DNA of 64,000 nt from Synechococcus sp. RS9916 (GCF_000153825.1 NZ_DS022299.1:335008-399007), one strand, 5' to 3'; shown: positions 28,302 through 37,234, counted from the stretch's first letter. A program made the numbers and translations. Notes: generated from the letters alone by a model not told the origin.

Positions 28302-29297
28302 ATGGAGATTCGCGTGTGGGAAGCGCCTGGCTCAGGAGCTGCGCTGCAGAGCAGCTCCCGGACTGTGCAGGAGCCAGCAGCAGGTGAGGTGGTCCTCGAG
28401 GTGTTGCATTGCGGCCTTTGCCACAGCGATCTCTCGATGATCGACAACGCCTGGGGGCTGAGTGCGTATCCGCTCGTGCCGGGGCATGAGGTGGTGGGCC
28501 GGGTGGTCGCGGTGGGTGATGGCGTTGACCCTGCGTTGCTCGGTGACGTGCGCGGGCTGGGTTGGATTAGTGGCAGTTGCAGCCATTGCCTGCAGTGCCT
28601 TGGCGGTGATGCCAATCTTTGCCCCTCTTTGGAGGCCACGATCGTGGGGCGTCAGGGGGGCTTTGCCAGTCATGTCACCGCGCGTCAGGACTGGACGATT
28701 TCCTTGCCGGAGGGTGTCGCTGTGGCCGATGCCGGCCCTTTGTTTTGCGGCGGCATCACGGTGTTTGCTCCATTGATCGATGAAGCGGTCTCTCCGACGG
28801 CCCATGTCGCCGTGGTGGGCATCGGTGGGCTAGGTCATATTGCTCTGCAATTTGCCAAGGCCTGGGGCTGTCGCGTCACGGCACTGACCACCAATCTCGG
28901 CAAAGCGGAGGAGGCCCGTCGTTTCGGGGCCCACGATGTGCAGCTGTTGGAGCAGCTTCCTGACCTGGCAGGTCGGTTTGATCTGGTGATCAACACGGTG
29001 AATCATCCGCTCGACTGGCCGGCGGTGATGGCTTCGCTTGCACCGCGCGGCCGACTGCATCAACTGGGGGCTGTGCTTGAACCGATGCAAATCGCCGCCT
29101 TCGACCTGATCCCTCAGCGTCGCTCGGTGACTGGCAGTCCCACGTCGTCTCCAGCCAGCCTGTTGAAGATGGTGGAGTTTTGTGCGCGCCACGGCATTCG
29201 TCCCCAAGTGGAACATCTGCCCATCAGCCAGATCAACGACGCCATTGCGCGCTTGAGGCGGGGCGACGTGCGCTACCGCTTCGTGATGGATTTCTAA
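28302..29297 (+). CDS. Zinc-dependent alcohol/aldehyde dehydrogenase (CAD/YahK type)
   Basis: A 331-residue MDR-family enzyme. Catalytic zinc ligands lie in HCGLCHSDL and GHEVVG; the structural zinc site is CSHCLQCLGGDANLC; the NADP-binding motif is GIGGLGHIALQFAKAWG. The family reduces aldehydes to alcohols with NADPH. ATG at 28302 (MEIRVWEAPG) is chosen; residues upstream show no similarity. The next gene follows after 39 bases on the same strand. Confidence 0.9.
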   Translation: MEIRVWEAPGSGAALQSSSRTVQEPAAGEVVLEVLHCGLCHSDLSMIDNAWGLSAYPLVPGHEVVGRVVAVGDGVDPALLGDVRGLGWISGSCSHCLQCLGGDANLCPSLEATIVGRQGGFASHVTARQDWTISLPEGVAVADAGPLFCGGITVFAPLIDEAVSPTAHVAVVGIGGLGHIALQFAKAWGCRVTALTTNLGKAEEARRFGAHDVQLLEQLPDLAGRFDLVINTVNHPLDWPAVMASLAPRGRLHQLGAVLEPMQIAAFDLIPQRRSVTGSPTSSPASLLKMVEFCARHGIRPQVEHLPISQINDAIARLRRGDVRYRFVMDF

Positions 29298-29336
29298 GGA
29301 ACGCCATCATGGGCAGCCCCGTGCTGTCGCGTCGCC

Positions 29337-30575
29337 ATGGTTGAAGCCGCTCCTGCCTATCAAGCACTCAGCTGGGAGGCGCTGGAGGCAATGGCTCCTG
29401 AACCGATCGATCGCATCAACGGGCCCACCAATGCCCAGGCCACGTTGCGTTTGTTTGGCCAACCCGAAGACGCGGTGCGGGTGACGTTGTTCCGGGACCA
29501 TCACGCCTGGTGTCCTTACTGCCAGAAGGTGTGGCTTTGGCTTGAACTTCGGCGGATTCCCTATCGGATCCGCAAGGTAACGATGCGTTGTTACGGCCCG
29601 AAGGAGTCGTGGTTCACCGCGCAGGTGCCGTCGGGGATGCTGCCCGCACTGGAGCTCGATGGTCGACTCATCACCGAAAGCGATGAGATCCTGATCGCCC
29701 TCGAGCAGGCCTTTGGTCCGCTTGGTGCGTCGATGGTGACGCCGAAGGTGCGAGAGCTGCGCCAGTTGGAGCGACTCCTGTTCCGGGCCTGGTGCATTTG
29801 GCTGTGCTCCCCCGGTTTGACGTCGCAACAGGATCAACGGGCCCGTGAGCAGTTTCAGGCGATTGCCCAGCGGATGGAACAGGCCTTGGTGGCTGGTGGT
29901 GGCCGCTGGTTGGATCCGGAATCACCCGATGCTCTGCAGCCAGGCAGCGCCGATCTGGTGTTCATCCCTTACGTCGAGCGCATGAATGCCTCCCTCGCTT
30001 ACTACAAGGGTTTTTCCTTGCGGGAGCAGCATCCGTGGATCGATCGCTGGCTGTCTGCATTGGAGGGTCTGGAGACCTATCGCGGCACCCAAAGCGACTT
30101 CCATACCCATGCCCATGATTTGCCCCCTCAGATGGGGGGCTGTTGGTCCAATGGTGTTGAGGCTCAGCATCGCTTTGCGGCAGCCATCGACAGTGGTGAA
30201 GGCCTCGGCGCTTGGGAGGGATGCACGGGTGGGGATGTGGTGTTGGAGGGACTGGGAGCCCTGCAGCCTGTGTTGCGTCATCGCCAGACCCTGATGGCCC
30301 GGAACCCCCTTGGTGCTGGTCTGGATCAACCTTTGCGAGCGGCGCTGACCCGTTTGACCACAGGGCTTTCGGTTCGACCGCAATCGGGCTCAGCCCTGGG
30401 TCTGCGCTACCTGCGCGATCGCATTTCCGTTCCTCGCGATATGCCCCTTCCCAGTGGCCGCCTGCTGCGTCAGGCCCTTGAGTTCACGGCCCAATTGGAT
30501 GGCGATGCGCAACCTGAGGCCTTGCCCCAGAACCATCGTTTTGACCAGGATCCCAGGCCATTTCTGGGCCTGTGA
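29337..30575 (+). CDS. Glutathione S-transferase family protein with long C-terminal extension
   Basis: A 412-residue protein. An N-terminal thioredoxin fold carries the CPYC motif (HHAWCPYCQKVWLWLE) and the cis-Pro region PSGMLPALELDG, typical of omega/lambda-type or glutaredoxin-like GST. An all-helical GST C-domain follows. Residues ~265-412 form an extra helical region not present in standard GSTs. Thiol transfer or dehydroascorbate reduction is possible; the substrate is unknown. Confidence 0.82.
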   Translation: MVEAAPAYQALSWEALEAMAPEPIDRINGPTNAQATLRLFGQPEDAVRVTLFRDHHAWCPYCQKVWLWLELRRIPYRIRKVTMRCYGPKESWFTAQVPSGMLPALELDGRLITESDEILIALEQAFGPLGASMVTPKVRELRQLERLLFRAWCIWLCSPGLTSQQDQRAREQFQAIAQRMEQALVAGGGRWLDPESPDALQPGSADLVFIPYVERMNASLAYYKGFSLREQHPWIDRWLSALEGLETYRGTQSDFHTHAHDLPPQMGGCWSNGVEAQHRFAAAIDSGEGLGAWEGCTGGDVVLEGLGALQPVLRHRQTLMARNPLGAGLDQPLRAALTRLTTGLSVRPQSGSALGLRYLRDRISVPRDMPLPSGRLLRQALEFTAQLDGDAQPEALPQNHRFDQDPRPFLGL

Positions 30576-30657
30576 CCAGGATCACAGCGGTGGGTGATGC
30601 CGGTCATCTCTGACGTCTCTCGATGACGGGAAGGTGTGGTCAATTGCCCCAAGCCCC

Positions 30658-30975
30658 ATGGCCCGTCATCCCCAAGCGGTCTATCGCTGCCCCCACTGCC
30701 AGAGCATCAAGGCTCAGGCTCATCACCTGGGCGGTGAATGCCCGAGCTGCTTCCAGTTGCTGCCGGAGGATCTGCAACCGGCCTACCAGATCACCAATCC
30801 CCATCCTTTTCGTCGCGCCAAAGCGCATTCTTCAGCGCGGGTGCCCCAGGGCATGGGCTTGCCGACCCAGCTGCTGGCTGGCCTCGTGCTGGTGCTCTGT
30901 CTAGTGCCGTCTTTAGTGCCGACGCAGTTCCAGGCTCCAGAGCTCCAGGAGCTGTCGTCGCAGGTGCGCGGGTGA
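30658..30975 (+). CDS. Zinc-ribbon membrane protein
   Basis: A 105-residue protein: an N-terminal zinc ribbon (YRCPHC...GGECPSC), a Pro-rich linker, and a single membrane helix (LLAGLVLVLCLVPSLV) near the C-terminus. ATG at 30658 is chosen; a GTG at 30634 is possible. No family is assigned. It sits between the GST and a dehydrogenase on the same strand. Confidence 0.65.
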   Translation: MARHPQAVYRCPHCQSIKAQAHHLGGECPSCFQLLPEDLQPAYQITNPHPFRRAKAHSSARVPQGMGLPTQLLAGLVLVLCLVPSLVPTQFQAPELQELSSQVRG

Positions 30976-31005
30976 TGATCGGCTGCATTGATTGCGTGAG
31001 TCGGG

Positions 31006-31860
31006 ATGCCCACCGTTGCCCTGCTTGGAACTGGATTGCTCGGTGAGGCGATCGGCTTGCGCTTGCTCGCCCAGGGCGTGAAGCTCCATGTCTGGAACCG
31101 CAGTGCAGAGAAGTGCGAGGCGCTGCTGGCGGCGGGGGCGGAGCCGATTGATCACTTGGCTGGTGCGGCCCGCTCCTGCGACACCGTGATCACGGTGCTT
31201 CGCGATGGTCCGGTGAGCGCCGACGTGGTGGCGGCGCTGGGTGATCTCGGTGGTGCCTGTTGCCTGCCGATGGGCACGATGGGCATCAGTGAGTCGCGTG
31301 AGCTGGCAACTCAGGTGCAGGCCCAGAACGGGTGTTACCTCGAGGCGCCGGTGCTGGGCAGCAAGCCTGAGGCCTTGAAGGGCAGTTTGTTGGTGATGGC
31401 TGGCGGTGACACCGACGTGTTTGAGGCTCAGTTGCCCCTGCTGCAGTTGCTCTCTGGGGATCCCAAGCTGATGGGGGAGGTCGGTCGTGGTGCGGCCTGC
31501 AAGTTGGCTCTGAATCAGCTCATTGCCAGCCTCACCCACGGTTATTCGTTGGCGTTGCGATTGGTGGAAGCCTCAGGTTTGGAGGTGGAGCGTTTTATGG
31601 AGGTGCTCCGGCCTTCGGCTCTGTACGCGCCCACGGTGGATAAGAAGTTGGAGCGCATGCTTGGCCATCACTACGCCGATCCCAACTTCAGTACGGCCCT
31701 GTTACGCAAAGACCTGCAGCTGTTTCTGCGGGAGGCGCCCCTGCTGGGCATTGATGCTTCGGGTCTGAACGGGCTGCTGACGCTGCTCAAACGCGCCGAA
31801 CACACTGCTCTCGATGACGGTGATTATTCGGCGCTGCATGAACTGACGTCAAAGCGCTAG
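31006..31860 (+). CDS. Beta-hydroxyacid dehydrogenase (3-hydroxyisobutyrate dehydrogenase/GLYR-like)
   Basis: A 284-residue NAD(P)-dependent dehydrogenase: N-terminal GTGLLGEAIGLRLLAQG, a NADP-suggestive WNRS after beta-2, substrate-binding PMGTMG (Thr/Ser loop), and the catalytic Lys in GRGAACKLALNQLIAS. Family members reduce glyoxylate or succinic semialdehyde; which applies is not clear from sequence. Its 3' end overlaps the convergent hli gene by 12 bases. Confidence 0.88.
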   Translation: MPTVALLGTGLLGEAIGLRLLAQGVKLHVWNRSAEKCEALLAAGAEPIDHLAGAARSCDTVITVLRDGPVSADVVAALGDLGGACCLPMGTMGISESRELATQVQAQNGCYLEAPVLGSKPEALKGSLLVMAGGDTDVFEAQLPLLQLLSGDPKLMGEVGRGAACKLALNQLIASLTHGYSLALRLVEASGLEVERFMEVLRPSALYAPTVDKKLERMLGHHYADPNFSTALLRKDLQLFLREAPLLGIDASGLNGLLTLLKRAEHTALDDGDYSALHELTSKR

Positions 31861-32067
31861 GTACCAGCGGATCATCGCCATCACCTGGCCTGCAGGACCC
31901 TGACCGGTGAGCAGCTCACCGATCAGGGCCGCCAAGAACCCAACCATGGCCACGCGGCCATTGAGGCGTTCCACACCTTCCAACAACGTCGTGTTCCAAG
32001 GGCGTCGGGTCGTCAGACCTTCGCCAAAGGCTTCCAAAGGTTCATAGCGGTAGCCGTCGTTGGGCAC
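31849..32067 (-). CDS. hli: High-light-inducible protein (HLIP/SCP), second copy
   Basis: A 72-residue one-helix chlorophyll-binding protein with the signature ERLNGRVAMVGFLAALIGELL. The N-terminus is longer and more polar than in the copy at 13532-13768, with DGYRYEPLEAFGEG before the helix. It starts on GTG. It protects photosystem assembly under light stress, as known for the family. It converges and overlaps by 12 bases with the beta-hydroxyacid dehydrogenase. Confidence 0.92.
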   Translation of the reverse strand: MPNDGYRYEPLEAFGEGLTTRRPWNTTLLEGVERLNGRVAMVGFLAALIGELLTGQGPAGQVMAMIRWYLAL

Positions 32068-32138
32068 GGGATGCAGCTGTTGGTCTCAGAAGAGTATGCG
32101 CATCCGTCAGGATCAAACCCAATCGCCGTTCTTCCTCC

Positions 32139-32561
32139 GTGACCACTGCAGATCAGTTGCGCAGCCTGTTCACGAAACCGTATGGACAGCCGGCCCCTTC
32201 CGAGCAGCAGTGGCGGGAGCTCTATGCCGAGGATGTGCATTTCCAAGACCCCACGCAGGAGCGTCATGGACTTGCTGCTTACATCGCAGCTCAGGAGGGC
32301 TTGATTCAGCGCTGTGATGATGTTTATCTGACGCCTTCTGCGGTGCTGGTCGACGGCGACACAGCCTTTGTGGAGTGGGAGATGGGCTTGAAAATTAAAG
32401 GGATCGAATTCATTTATCCAGGATCCAGTCGCTTGCGCTTCGACCAGCAGGGTCTTGTCTGTGATCATCGCGACTATTTCGACTTTGTTGGCCCGACCTT
32501 TACTCCCGTGCCCGTGGTGGGTGGCTTCGTGCGCTGGCTCTACAGACGTTTTGTGGACTGA
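32139..32561 (+). CDS. SnoaL-like (NTF2-fold) protein
   Basis: A 140-residue cytoplasmic protein with a cystatin-like NTF2 fold: an N-terminal helix, the LYAEDVHFQDPTQERHGLAAY segment typical of SnoaL-like proteins, and beta strands AVLVDGDTAFVEWEMGLK and SSRLRFDQQGLVCDHRDYFDF. Members bind small ligands or act as isomerases; nothing specific is known here. It starts on GTG. Confidence 0.82.
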   Translation: MTTADQLRSLFTKPYGQPAPSEQQWRELYAEDVHFQDPTQERHGLAAYIAAQEGLIQRCDDVYLTPSAVLVDGDTAFVEWEMGLKIKGIEFIYPGSSRLRFDQQGLVCDHRDYFDFVGPTFTPVPVVGGFVRWLYRRFVD

Positions 32562-32678
32562 CGATCAGAATCTGAGGAAAAACGAAAGATTGCATTGGGA
32601 TTCTTGACGTGTCGCTGATCTGACAAAAGCGACGGGACGTCTGGGCGATTGTGTCAACACCTCGCCCCCTAACAATTG

Positions 32679-32924
32679 ATGGAGGACTGTGTTTATCGCA
32701 ACGAAACCCCCAAGATGGTGGTTTTGAAATGTATCGGCGTAAACAACTTTTATCTGGAAAAAGTTGTGATGCCAGCGGAGTGGTTCTGGTTTGAAGCGCC
32801 CCTTGAGGCGCGGGTTGAAATCTGGCAGATGGCTGTGAATGGCCAGCTGCTCAGCGTGCGTGGTGATGTTTGCGACTACCTCGCCACTCCCCAGCCTTCC
32901 CAGAACAACACCCTGGTGGCTTGA
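32679..32924 (+). CDS. DUF1830 family protein
   Basis: An 81-residue soluble protein matching the cyanobacterial DUF1830 family: DCVYRNETPKMVVLKCIG, FYLEKVVMPAEWFWFEAPLEARVEIW. The function is unknown. ATG at 32679 directly follows an in-frame TTG at 32676. It is followed after 24 bases by a hydrolase gene on the same strand. Confidence 0.85.
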   Translation: MEDCVYRNETPKMVVLKCIGVNNFYLEKVVMPAEWFWFEAPLEARVEIWQMAVNGQLLSVRGDVCDYLATPQPSQNNTLVA

Positions 32925-32948
32925 GACGCATGGCTGGGAGACCACACA

Positions 32949-33596
32949 ATGGTCTCCATGACAGCACCCACGCTCCACGACGGACCAGCTAATGCACCGC
33001 TGACGTTTTTGTTGGCCCACGGTGCTGGTGCTCCGATGGATAGCCCGTTTCTCCAGGTGGTTGCCGAGGGGTTGTCGTGCCGTGGATGGGACGTGGTGCG
33101 CTTCGAGTTCCCGTACATGGCTCGGTCACGGCTGAGCGGCAAAAAAGCTGCTCCAGATCGGATGCCGGTACTGGAGGCCTGTTTTCGAGAGCAGGTCGCT
33201 CTGCTGGCAGAGCGTTCAAAACTGATCATTGGCGGCAAGTCCATGGGGGGTCGAGTCGCCACCCAGCTGCTGGACGCACTCGCTTCGTCCACCAATGTGT
33301 GCGCTGGAGTCTGTATGGGATACCCCTTCCACCCTCCTGGGAAACCAGAGCAGCTCAGAACAGCTCACCTGCTCGATTTGAAAACACCCCTGTTGGTGTT
33401 GCAGGGTGAGCGCGACACCTTTGGTCAGCACGAAGAGGTGATGGGGTATGGCCTGCCGGAGCAGGTGTCGCTCCATTGGATTCCAGACGGAGACCACAGC
33501 TTCAAGCCCCGCAAGCGTTCAGGCTTGGATCTCGACCAGAACCTGGCTCTCGCGGTTGAGGTCATGGATCAATTTGCGAAGCAGCTGGTCTCCTGA
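32949..33596 (+). CDS. Alpha/beta-hydrolase (KANL3/Tex30-like)
   Basis: A 215-residue hydrolase with a full catalytic triad: the oxyanion loop LAHGAGAPMDSPF, the nucleophile Ser in IGGKSMGGRVA, Asp in LQGERDTFG, and His in PDGDHSFK. It belongs to the Tex30/KANL3-like group (often listed as dienelactone-hydrolase-related). A GGGAG ribosome-binding sequence lies about 8 bases before the ATG at 32949; a second ATG at 32958 is possible. The substrate is unknown. Confidence 0.88.
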   Translation: MVSMTAPTLHDGPANAPLTFLLAHGAGAPMDSPFLQVVAEGLSCRGWDVVRFEFPYMARSRLSGKKAAPDRMPVLEACFREQVALLAERSKLIIGGKSMGGRVATQLLDALASSTNVCAGVCMGYPFHPPGKPEQLRTAHLLDLKTPLLVLQGERDTFGQHEEVMGYGLPEQVSLHWIPDGDHSFKPRKRSGLDLDQNLALAVEVMDQFAKQLVS

Positions 33597-33749
33597 GTCG
33601 GCCTGAGCTTGTCGGGTCTCTTCTGCGATCGGGCGGTAACGACTCACGAAGAATCCTTCCTGTTTTGTTTCAGTCCCTGGGGCTCCTCTCGCGTTGGTGA
33701 CCGCTCCCGGAGGAGATTGATCCAAAGGGGGCTAACGCCAGGAGGATGC

Positions 33750-33935
33750 ATGGCTCAAAGCCTGATAGAAGCCGCTCGTCTGATGCGGAAACGGTTGTTC
33801 AGTGTGTTTCCGACCCGTTCTCCCCAGGAGGGGAAGCGTGCTTACACGAAACGCGTGATTGCTGAAACCACCGAAGAGGCCTACGAGGTGGTCTGTGGCG
33901 TGGCTGGCTGCGTGCTGAAGAAAAAAGAGCAGTAG
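33750..33935 (+). CDS. Small basic hypothetical protein
   Basis: A 61-residue, Arg/Lys-rich protein (EAARLMRKRLFSVFPTR, then KRAYTKRVIAETTEEAYEVV and a Cys-containing hydrophobic end). The ATG at 33750 is preceded by GGAGGA, a good ribosome-binding sequence, which decides the start against a longer upstream frame. No family is recognised. Confidence 0.6.
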   Translation: MAQSLIEAARLMRKRLFSVFPTRSPQEGKRAYTKRVIAETTEEAYEVVCGVAGCVLKKKEQ

Positions 33936-34006
33936 ACGCAAGTGCATCGCTTGCTTCCCTCAACTGAGGGATCAGTCGTTGTTGGTCTTGGGTGGTCTGT
34001 GCAGCA

Positions 34007-34489
34007 TCACAGGCCAGATCTGGAGTTGGGGGTACTATCTCTGCCCTGCAACCCCATGGGATTGGGCGGTGGTTCGTTTGCAAAGGCATCAATCTCCTTG
34101 CAGGTGGATGGGGGAAAAGCCGCAATCTTGTTGAACAGAATTTCCAGGATTTTCTCCGATGCTTTGCCGCTCTTTGTCTCGCTTCTGCTCTGATCTTTCA
34201 TTCCCTTGATGAAGGTATCCACATAGCTCTTCCAGGAGCGTTGGAGCACACTTTTTTCAAGTGTTGAGGTTTCATGGAGATAGCAAAAGTATGCGAGTCC
34301 ACCCGCGAGAGGCAGTGAGGCAATGCCAACACCCATTTTCATGAAGCCCTTCTCCATGTCGCTTAAGTCTTGATACTCCGGGACGTTTTCCAGCAGCTTC
34401 TCCATATCTAAGGGTTGGGCTGAAGCTGAAGCCGCCGAGCTGATGGAGAGTAGAGAGGAAAGAAGAAGGCTGGATGCCAGCGTTTTCAT
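34007..34489 (-). CDS. Exported hypothetical protein
   Basis: A 160-residue protein with a Ser/Leu-rich signal peptide (LASSLLLSSLLSISSAASASA) and a mature part with one further hydrophobic stretch (MGVGIASLPLAGGLAYFCYL) and a Lys/Ser-rich helical tail. Base composition is more AT-rich than its neighbours. ATG at 34489 is chosen. No family is recognised; it marks the start of an accessory-looking run of small genes. Confidence 0.55.
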   Translation of the reverse strand: MKTLASSLLLSSLLSISSAASASAQPLDMEKLLENVPEYQDLSDMEKGFMKMGVGIASLPLAGGLAYFCYLHETSTLEKSVLQRSWKSYVDTFIKGMKDQSRSETKSGKASEKILEILFNKIAAFPPSTCKEIDAFANEPPPNPMGLQGRDSTPNSRSGL

Positions 34490-34641
34490 GAGAGTTTTTG
34501 AGGGCATGTATTCAACGCATCTTGCATTGCATTATTGCGTTTAAATCTGCTCACTCGTTGCTGTTGTGCGGCGATAGGGGGCATGCGTCTCTGCTGCGGC
34601 CAAGGTGTTTGAAAGTCAACGACTCAAGGTGCTGGCCCGCC

Positions 34642-34920
34642 TTAATGAATGCCGGCTGCGAGATAGAGAAGGCTGACTCCGGCAAAAATGACAATCTGAA
34701 CCAAGGCGCTGACGCGAAGCCAAAGACGATCCCATTTGTAGGGTGCTTTGAGCACGGCACCAATGAGCCAGCTCATGGCAAAGCCAAATCGCGTCAGTGT
34801 GACCGCCTGATGCTGATGGGCGACATGCACTGCATCAAGGAGCAGCATCACCAACGACACATACGAAAGAAGTGCACCGATGTTGTAGGTGACCGCAGCT
34901 TGTCGATTGGTGAGCTGCAT
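34642..34920 (-). CDS. Small multi-helix membrane protein
   Basis: A 92-residue integral membrane protein with three hydrophobic segments (YNIGALLSYVSLVMLLLDAV, LTRFGFAMSWLIGAVL, LRVSALVQIVIFAGVSLLYLAAG). His residues lie in the first loop (HVAHQHQA). It starts on ATG. No named family is recognised. Confidence 0.62.
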   Translation of the reverse strand: MQLTNRQAAVTYNIGALLSYVSLVMLLLDAVHVAHQHQAVTLTRFGFAMSWLIGAVLKAPYKWDRLWLRVSALVQIVIFAGVSLLYLAAGIH

Positions 34921-35046
34921 GGAATCCCCCAGCGTGCACTGAACAGATAGCAGTCATGCAGGGGCCGGGGTGTCTGCATGGCTGAATGTGATTGAGCTTG
35001 TTCTTGTCAGGCCTGGTAGCGTTGCAATCAAGAAGTCTTTGCAGTG

Positions 35047-35313
35047 ATGGAATCGCCTTCTAGCCCGAAAGAGTCTTCTGATCAGCCGCTGGACCTGGAT
35101 CAGCTCAAAGGCATGACAGGAGGCATCAAGCCGCCTGCTGCGGTCAAGATGGAAGTATCCGCTAGTCCAAATCATGCTCTGCTTGAAAAGCAGAAGCACA
35201 CAGATCTACCTGTTGATGCGAGCAAGTCAAGTGAGGAAGACAAGGATGCGGTTCGTCAGCGTCTCAGTGACCTCTATGGACATCCCGTGCATCAATCAGT
35301 TAACCCTGGATAA
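35047..35313 (+). CDS. Small protein with a double-glycine-leader-like segment
   Basis: An 88-residue hydrophilic protein. Residues ~15-26 read PLDLDQLKGMTGG, close to the LxLxxLxxIxGG leader that directs peptides to C39-peptidase ABC exporters in bacteriocin-type systems. After the GG come about 60 charged residues, Cys-free, ending LSDLYGHPVHQSVN. Marine picocyanobacteria use such leaders for diverse secreted peptides. No exporter or modification enzyme is nearby, so processing is inference only. A GTG at 35044 precedes the ATG used. Confidence 0.55.
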   Translation: MESPSSPKESSDQPLDLDQLKGMTGGIKPPAAVKMEVSASPNHALLEKQKHTDLPVDASKSSEEDKDAVRQRLSDLYGHPVHQSVNPG

Positions 35314-35532
35314 TTCGAATTTATGGTTTTTGCCCAGTTGAATCGCCTTATAAATAATTGAAAAACCTCGTTTCTAGCAGACTTGTGGGTTTTGGGATCT
35401 GAGATCTGATCGGCACCAGCGAAAGCCAATGACACTGGCCTGTGTTTCAGGATCTGCCTCCTTCCGCATCAGGCTCAACGTCCCACTCTGTCTGCTGTGA
35501 CTCCGAGAGTCGTACCGGCAGCAGTGTTTTCC

Positions 35533-35691
35533 TCAGTAGTAAGAGGTCTGAGGAAGCGTGAATCCCGAGTTCATGTGCTGCACGTCGAGCAGCACGTACG
35601 TGAGCCACAGCAGCAGTGCTGCAATGCCGGATCCAGCTGCCACCTTGGCGATATTGCGGAGCAGGATCTCCACCAGGCTGACGTTTTTCAC
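35533..35691 (-). CDS. Small single-helix membrane protein
   Basis: A 52-residue protein starting on GTG: a short polar start (KNVSLVEILLRN), one transmembrane helix (GSGIAALLLWLTYVLLDV), and a polar tail (QHMNSGFTLPQTSYY). It is too small for routine gene calling but has an uninterrupted, sensible membrane-protein sequence. It diverges from the next small membrane protein 44 bases away. Confidence 0.5.
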   Translation of the reverse strand: MKNVSLVEILLRNIAKVAAGSGIAALLLWLTYVLLDVQHMNSGFTLPQTSYY

Positions 35692-35735
35692 GGTGTGAGC
35701 TCGGAAGCAGCCATCCTGAATGATCGGGCTGACGG

Positions 35736-35921
35736 ATGGCGCTTTTGACCTTGAACTCCCCTTGGATCAGTTTGGCAATCACCGCTGGTCTGTTCGCCGC
35801 TCTCCAGGTGTGGTGGATCGGTTCGTTGCTACGACGTCAACGACGGAACCGTTTGGCGGCACCGTTGAGCAGCAGCGACTTCCGCGCCCAGTTGGAGCGC
35901 ATCTTTCGCGCAGAGCCATAA
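35736..35921 (+). CDS. Small membrane protein
   Basis: A 61-residue protein with one N-terminal helix (SLAITAGLFAALQVWWIGSLL), a basic stretch RRQRRNR that should face the cytoplasm, and an amphipathic tail (SSSDFRAQLERIFRAEP). It starts on ATG. No family is recognised. The next gene follows 39 bases later. Confidence 0.58.
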   Translation: MALLTLNSPWISLAITAGLFAALQVWWIGSLLRRQRRNRLAAPLSSSDFRAQLERIFRAEP

Positions 35922-35960
35922 AGGGTTGTCCCTTCAGCGTTGCGCTTGCAATCTGAAGGG

Positions 35961-36845
35961 ATGGCCTCGTTTCTCAAGATCCGCACGGTGATGCGCAGCG
36001 ATGTGCCCCTGATCACCGAGTGGGCCCGTCAAGAGGGATTCGCCCCCGGGAAAGGGGATGTGGGCATCTACCGCCAAACCGATCGCCAGGGCATTTGGGT
36101 TGGCTGCTTGGCTGGTGAGCCGATTGGTTGTATCGCCGGCGTGCGTTACAACCTCGCCTACGGCTTTATCGGTCTCTACTTAGTCCGCCCCGAGCACCGT
36201 GGCCACGGGTATGGCCGGGAGCTTTGGCAGTGCGCCCTCGATCACCTTCAAGATGTGGCCTGTGTTGGCCTCGAAGCAGCCGAAGCGCGAATCAACGACT
36301 ACGCCGCCTGGGGTTTTCAACAGGCGTCACCCACCATCCGTTGGCAGTGCAGCGGCACTGAGCAAGACCGGGGCCAAAGTCACTCTGGTTTGCCTGCAGA
36401 TCTGCAGCTGCTGCGTGGCGATGCCATTCCTGAAACGGCGCTGCAGGTCTACGACGCGCAACGGGAGCTCAGCCCGCGTCCCCATTTCCTCTCGGATTGG
36501 TTGCACCACCCTGCTGGCACGGTGTTGGCTCTGCTTGATCAGCAGCAGGCTTGCCATGGATTTGCGCGCATTCGCCCATGCCTTCTCCAAAGAGGTGAAG
36601 GGTGGAGGATTGGACCACTGTTGGCGGATACCCCCGCTTTGGCGGAGTTGCTAATCCGCAGCCTGCTTTGCGATCACCCCGGAGTGGTGCTCATCGATTC
36701 GCCTGGTGGCAATGCCGAGGCGTCTCCGTTGTTGCAAGGCCTTGGCTTTGATCCCGTGACTCGCACCCTTCGGATGTATCGAGGGTTGATGCCAACCCAA
36801 GGTCTTGAGGATGTGTATGGGTTGGCTTGCCTTGAGCTGGGTTGA
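35961..36845 (+). CDS. GNAT-family acetyltransferase, two-domain
   Basis: A 294-residue protein. The N-terminal GNAT domain has IRTVMRSDVPLITEWARQEGF and the acetyl-CoA motif PEHRGHGYGRELW (RxxGxG). The C-terminal half (from ~150) is a second, degenerate GNAT-like domain (LLQRGEGWRIGPLLADTPALAE), as in the YitH/HolE-type acetyltransferases. ATG at 35961 is chosen over an upstream alternative. Substrate unknown. Confidence 0.87.
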   Translation: MASFLKIRTVMRSDVPLITEWARQEGFAPGKGDVGIYRQTDRQGIWVGCLAGEPIGCIAGVRYNLAYGFIGLYLVRPEHRGHGYGRELWQCALDHLQDVACVGLEAAEARINDYAAWGFQQASPTIRWQCSGTEQDRGQSHSGLPADLQLLRGDAIPETALQVYDAQRELSPRPHFLSDWLHHPAGTVLALLDQQQACHGFARIRPCLLQRGEGWRIGPLLADTPALAELLIRSLLCDHPGVVLIDSPGGNAEASPLLQGLGFDPVTRTLRMYRGLMPTQGLEDVYGLACLELG

Positions 36846-36880
36846 CGCTGCATGGATGTGATTGCTGTTAGAGGTGACCC

Positions 36881-37234
36881 ATGGATGGCCCCACAAGTCG
36901 ACAATCGATCGAGCAGCAATTTGCGAGAGCGCAGGAGCTGGGTCGCTGGCTGACTGATGACGAGCTGGCAGCTGAAGACGAGCAGGAATCCCTGCGATTG
37001 GCTGAAGCGCAAAAGCGGAAGTCGCTGCGAACCCGACTCATCGTGCTGACGGCGGTGTGCGTGGTGCTTCCTCCGTTGTGGCCCTTAGCCCTGGCTTTGA
37101 CGCTGTACCTGCTGTTTCCCAACACCAGCTCGCGTTTGTTCCTTGCCGCTGGGGTCGGTGTGATCCTCGCGGTGCTGGCTGGTCTTGGGCTGTCGGTTTG
37201 GCTGCTGATCTGGCTCCTGTCAATTCTGTTTTGA
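36881..37234 (+). CDS. Small membrane protein
   Basis: A 117-residue protein: a charged helical N-terminus (SIEQQFARAQELGRWLTDDELAA) and two to three membrane segments (LIVLTAVCVVLPPLWPLALALTLYLLF; LFLAAGVGVILAVLAGLGLSVWLLIWLLSILF). ATG at 36881. The helices are clear; the family is unknown. Confidence 0.65.
   Translation: MDGPTSRQSIEQQFARAQELGRWLTDDELAAEDEQESLRLAEAQKRKSLRTRLIVLTAVCVVLPPLWPLALALTLYLLFPNTSSRLFLAAGVGVILAVLAGLGLSVWLLIWLLSILF

Noticed and set aside
33519..33725. Minus-strand frame with a plausible charged helix
   Set aside because: It overlaps the last 78 bases of the hydrolase gene antisense and has no family match; kept out though it may deserve a look in ribosome profiling.
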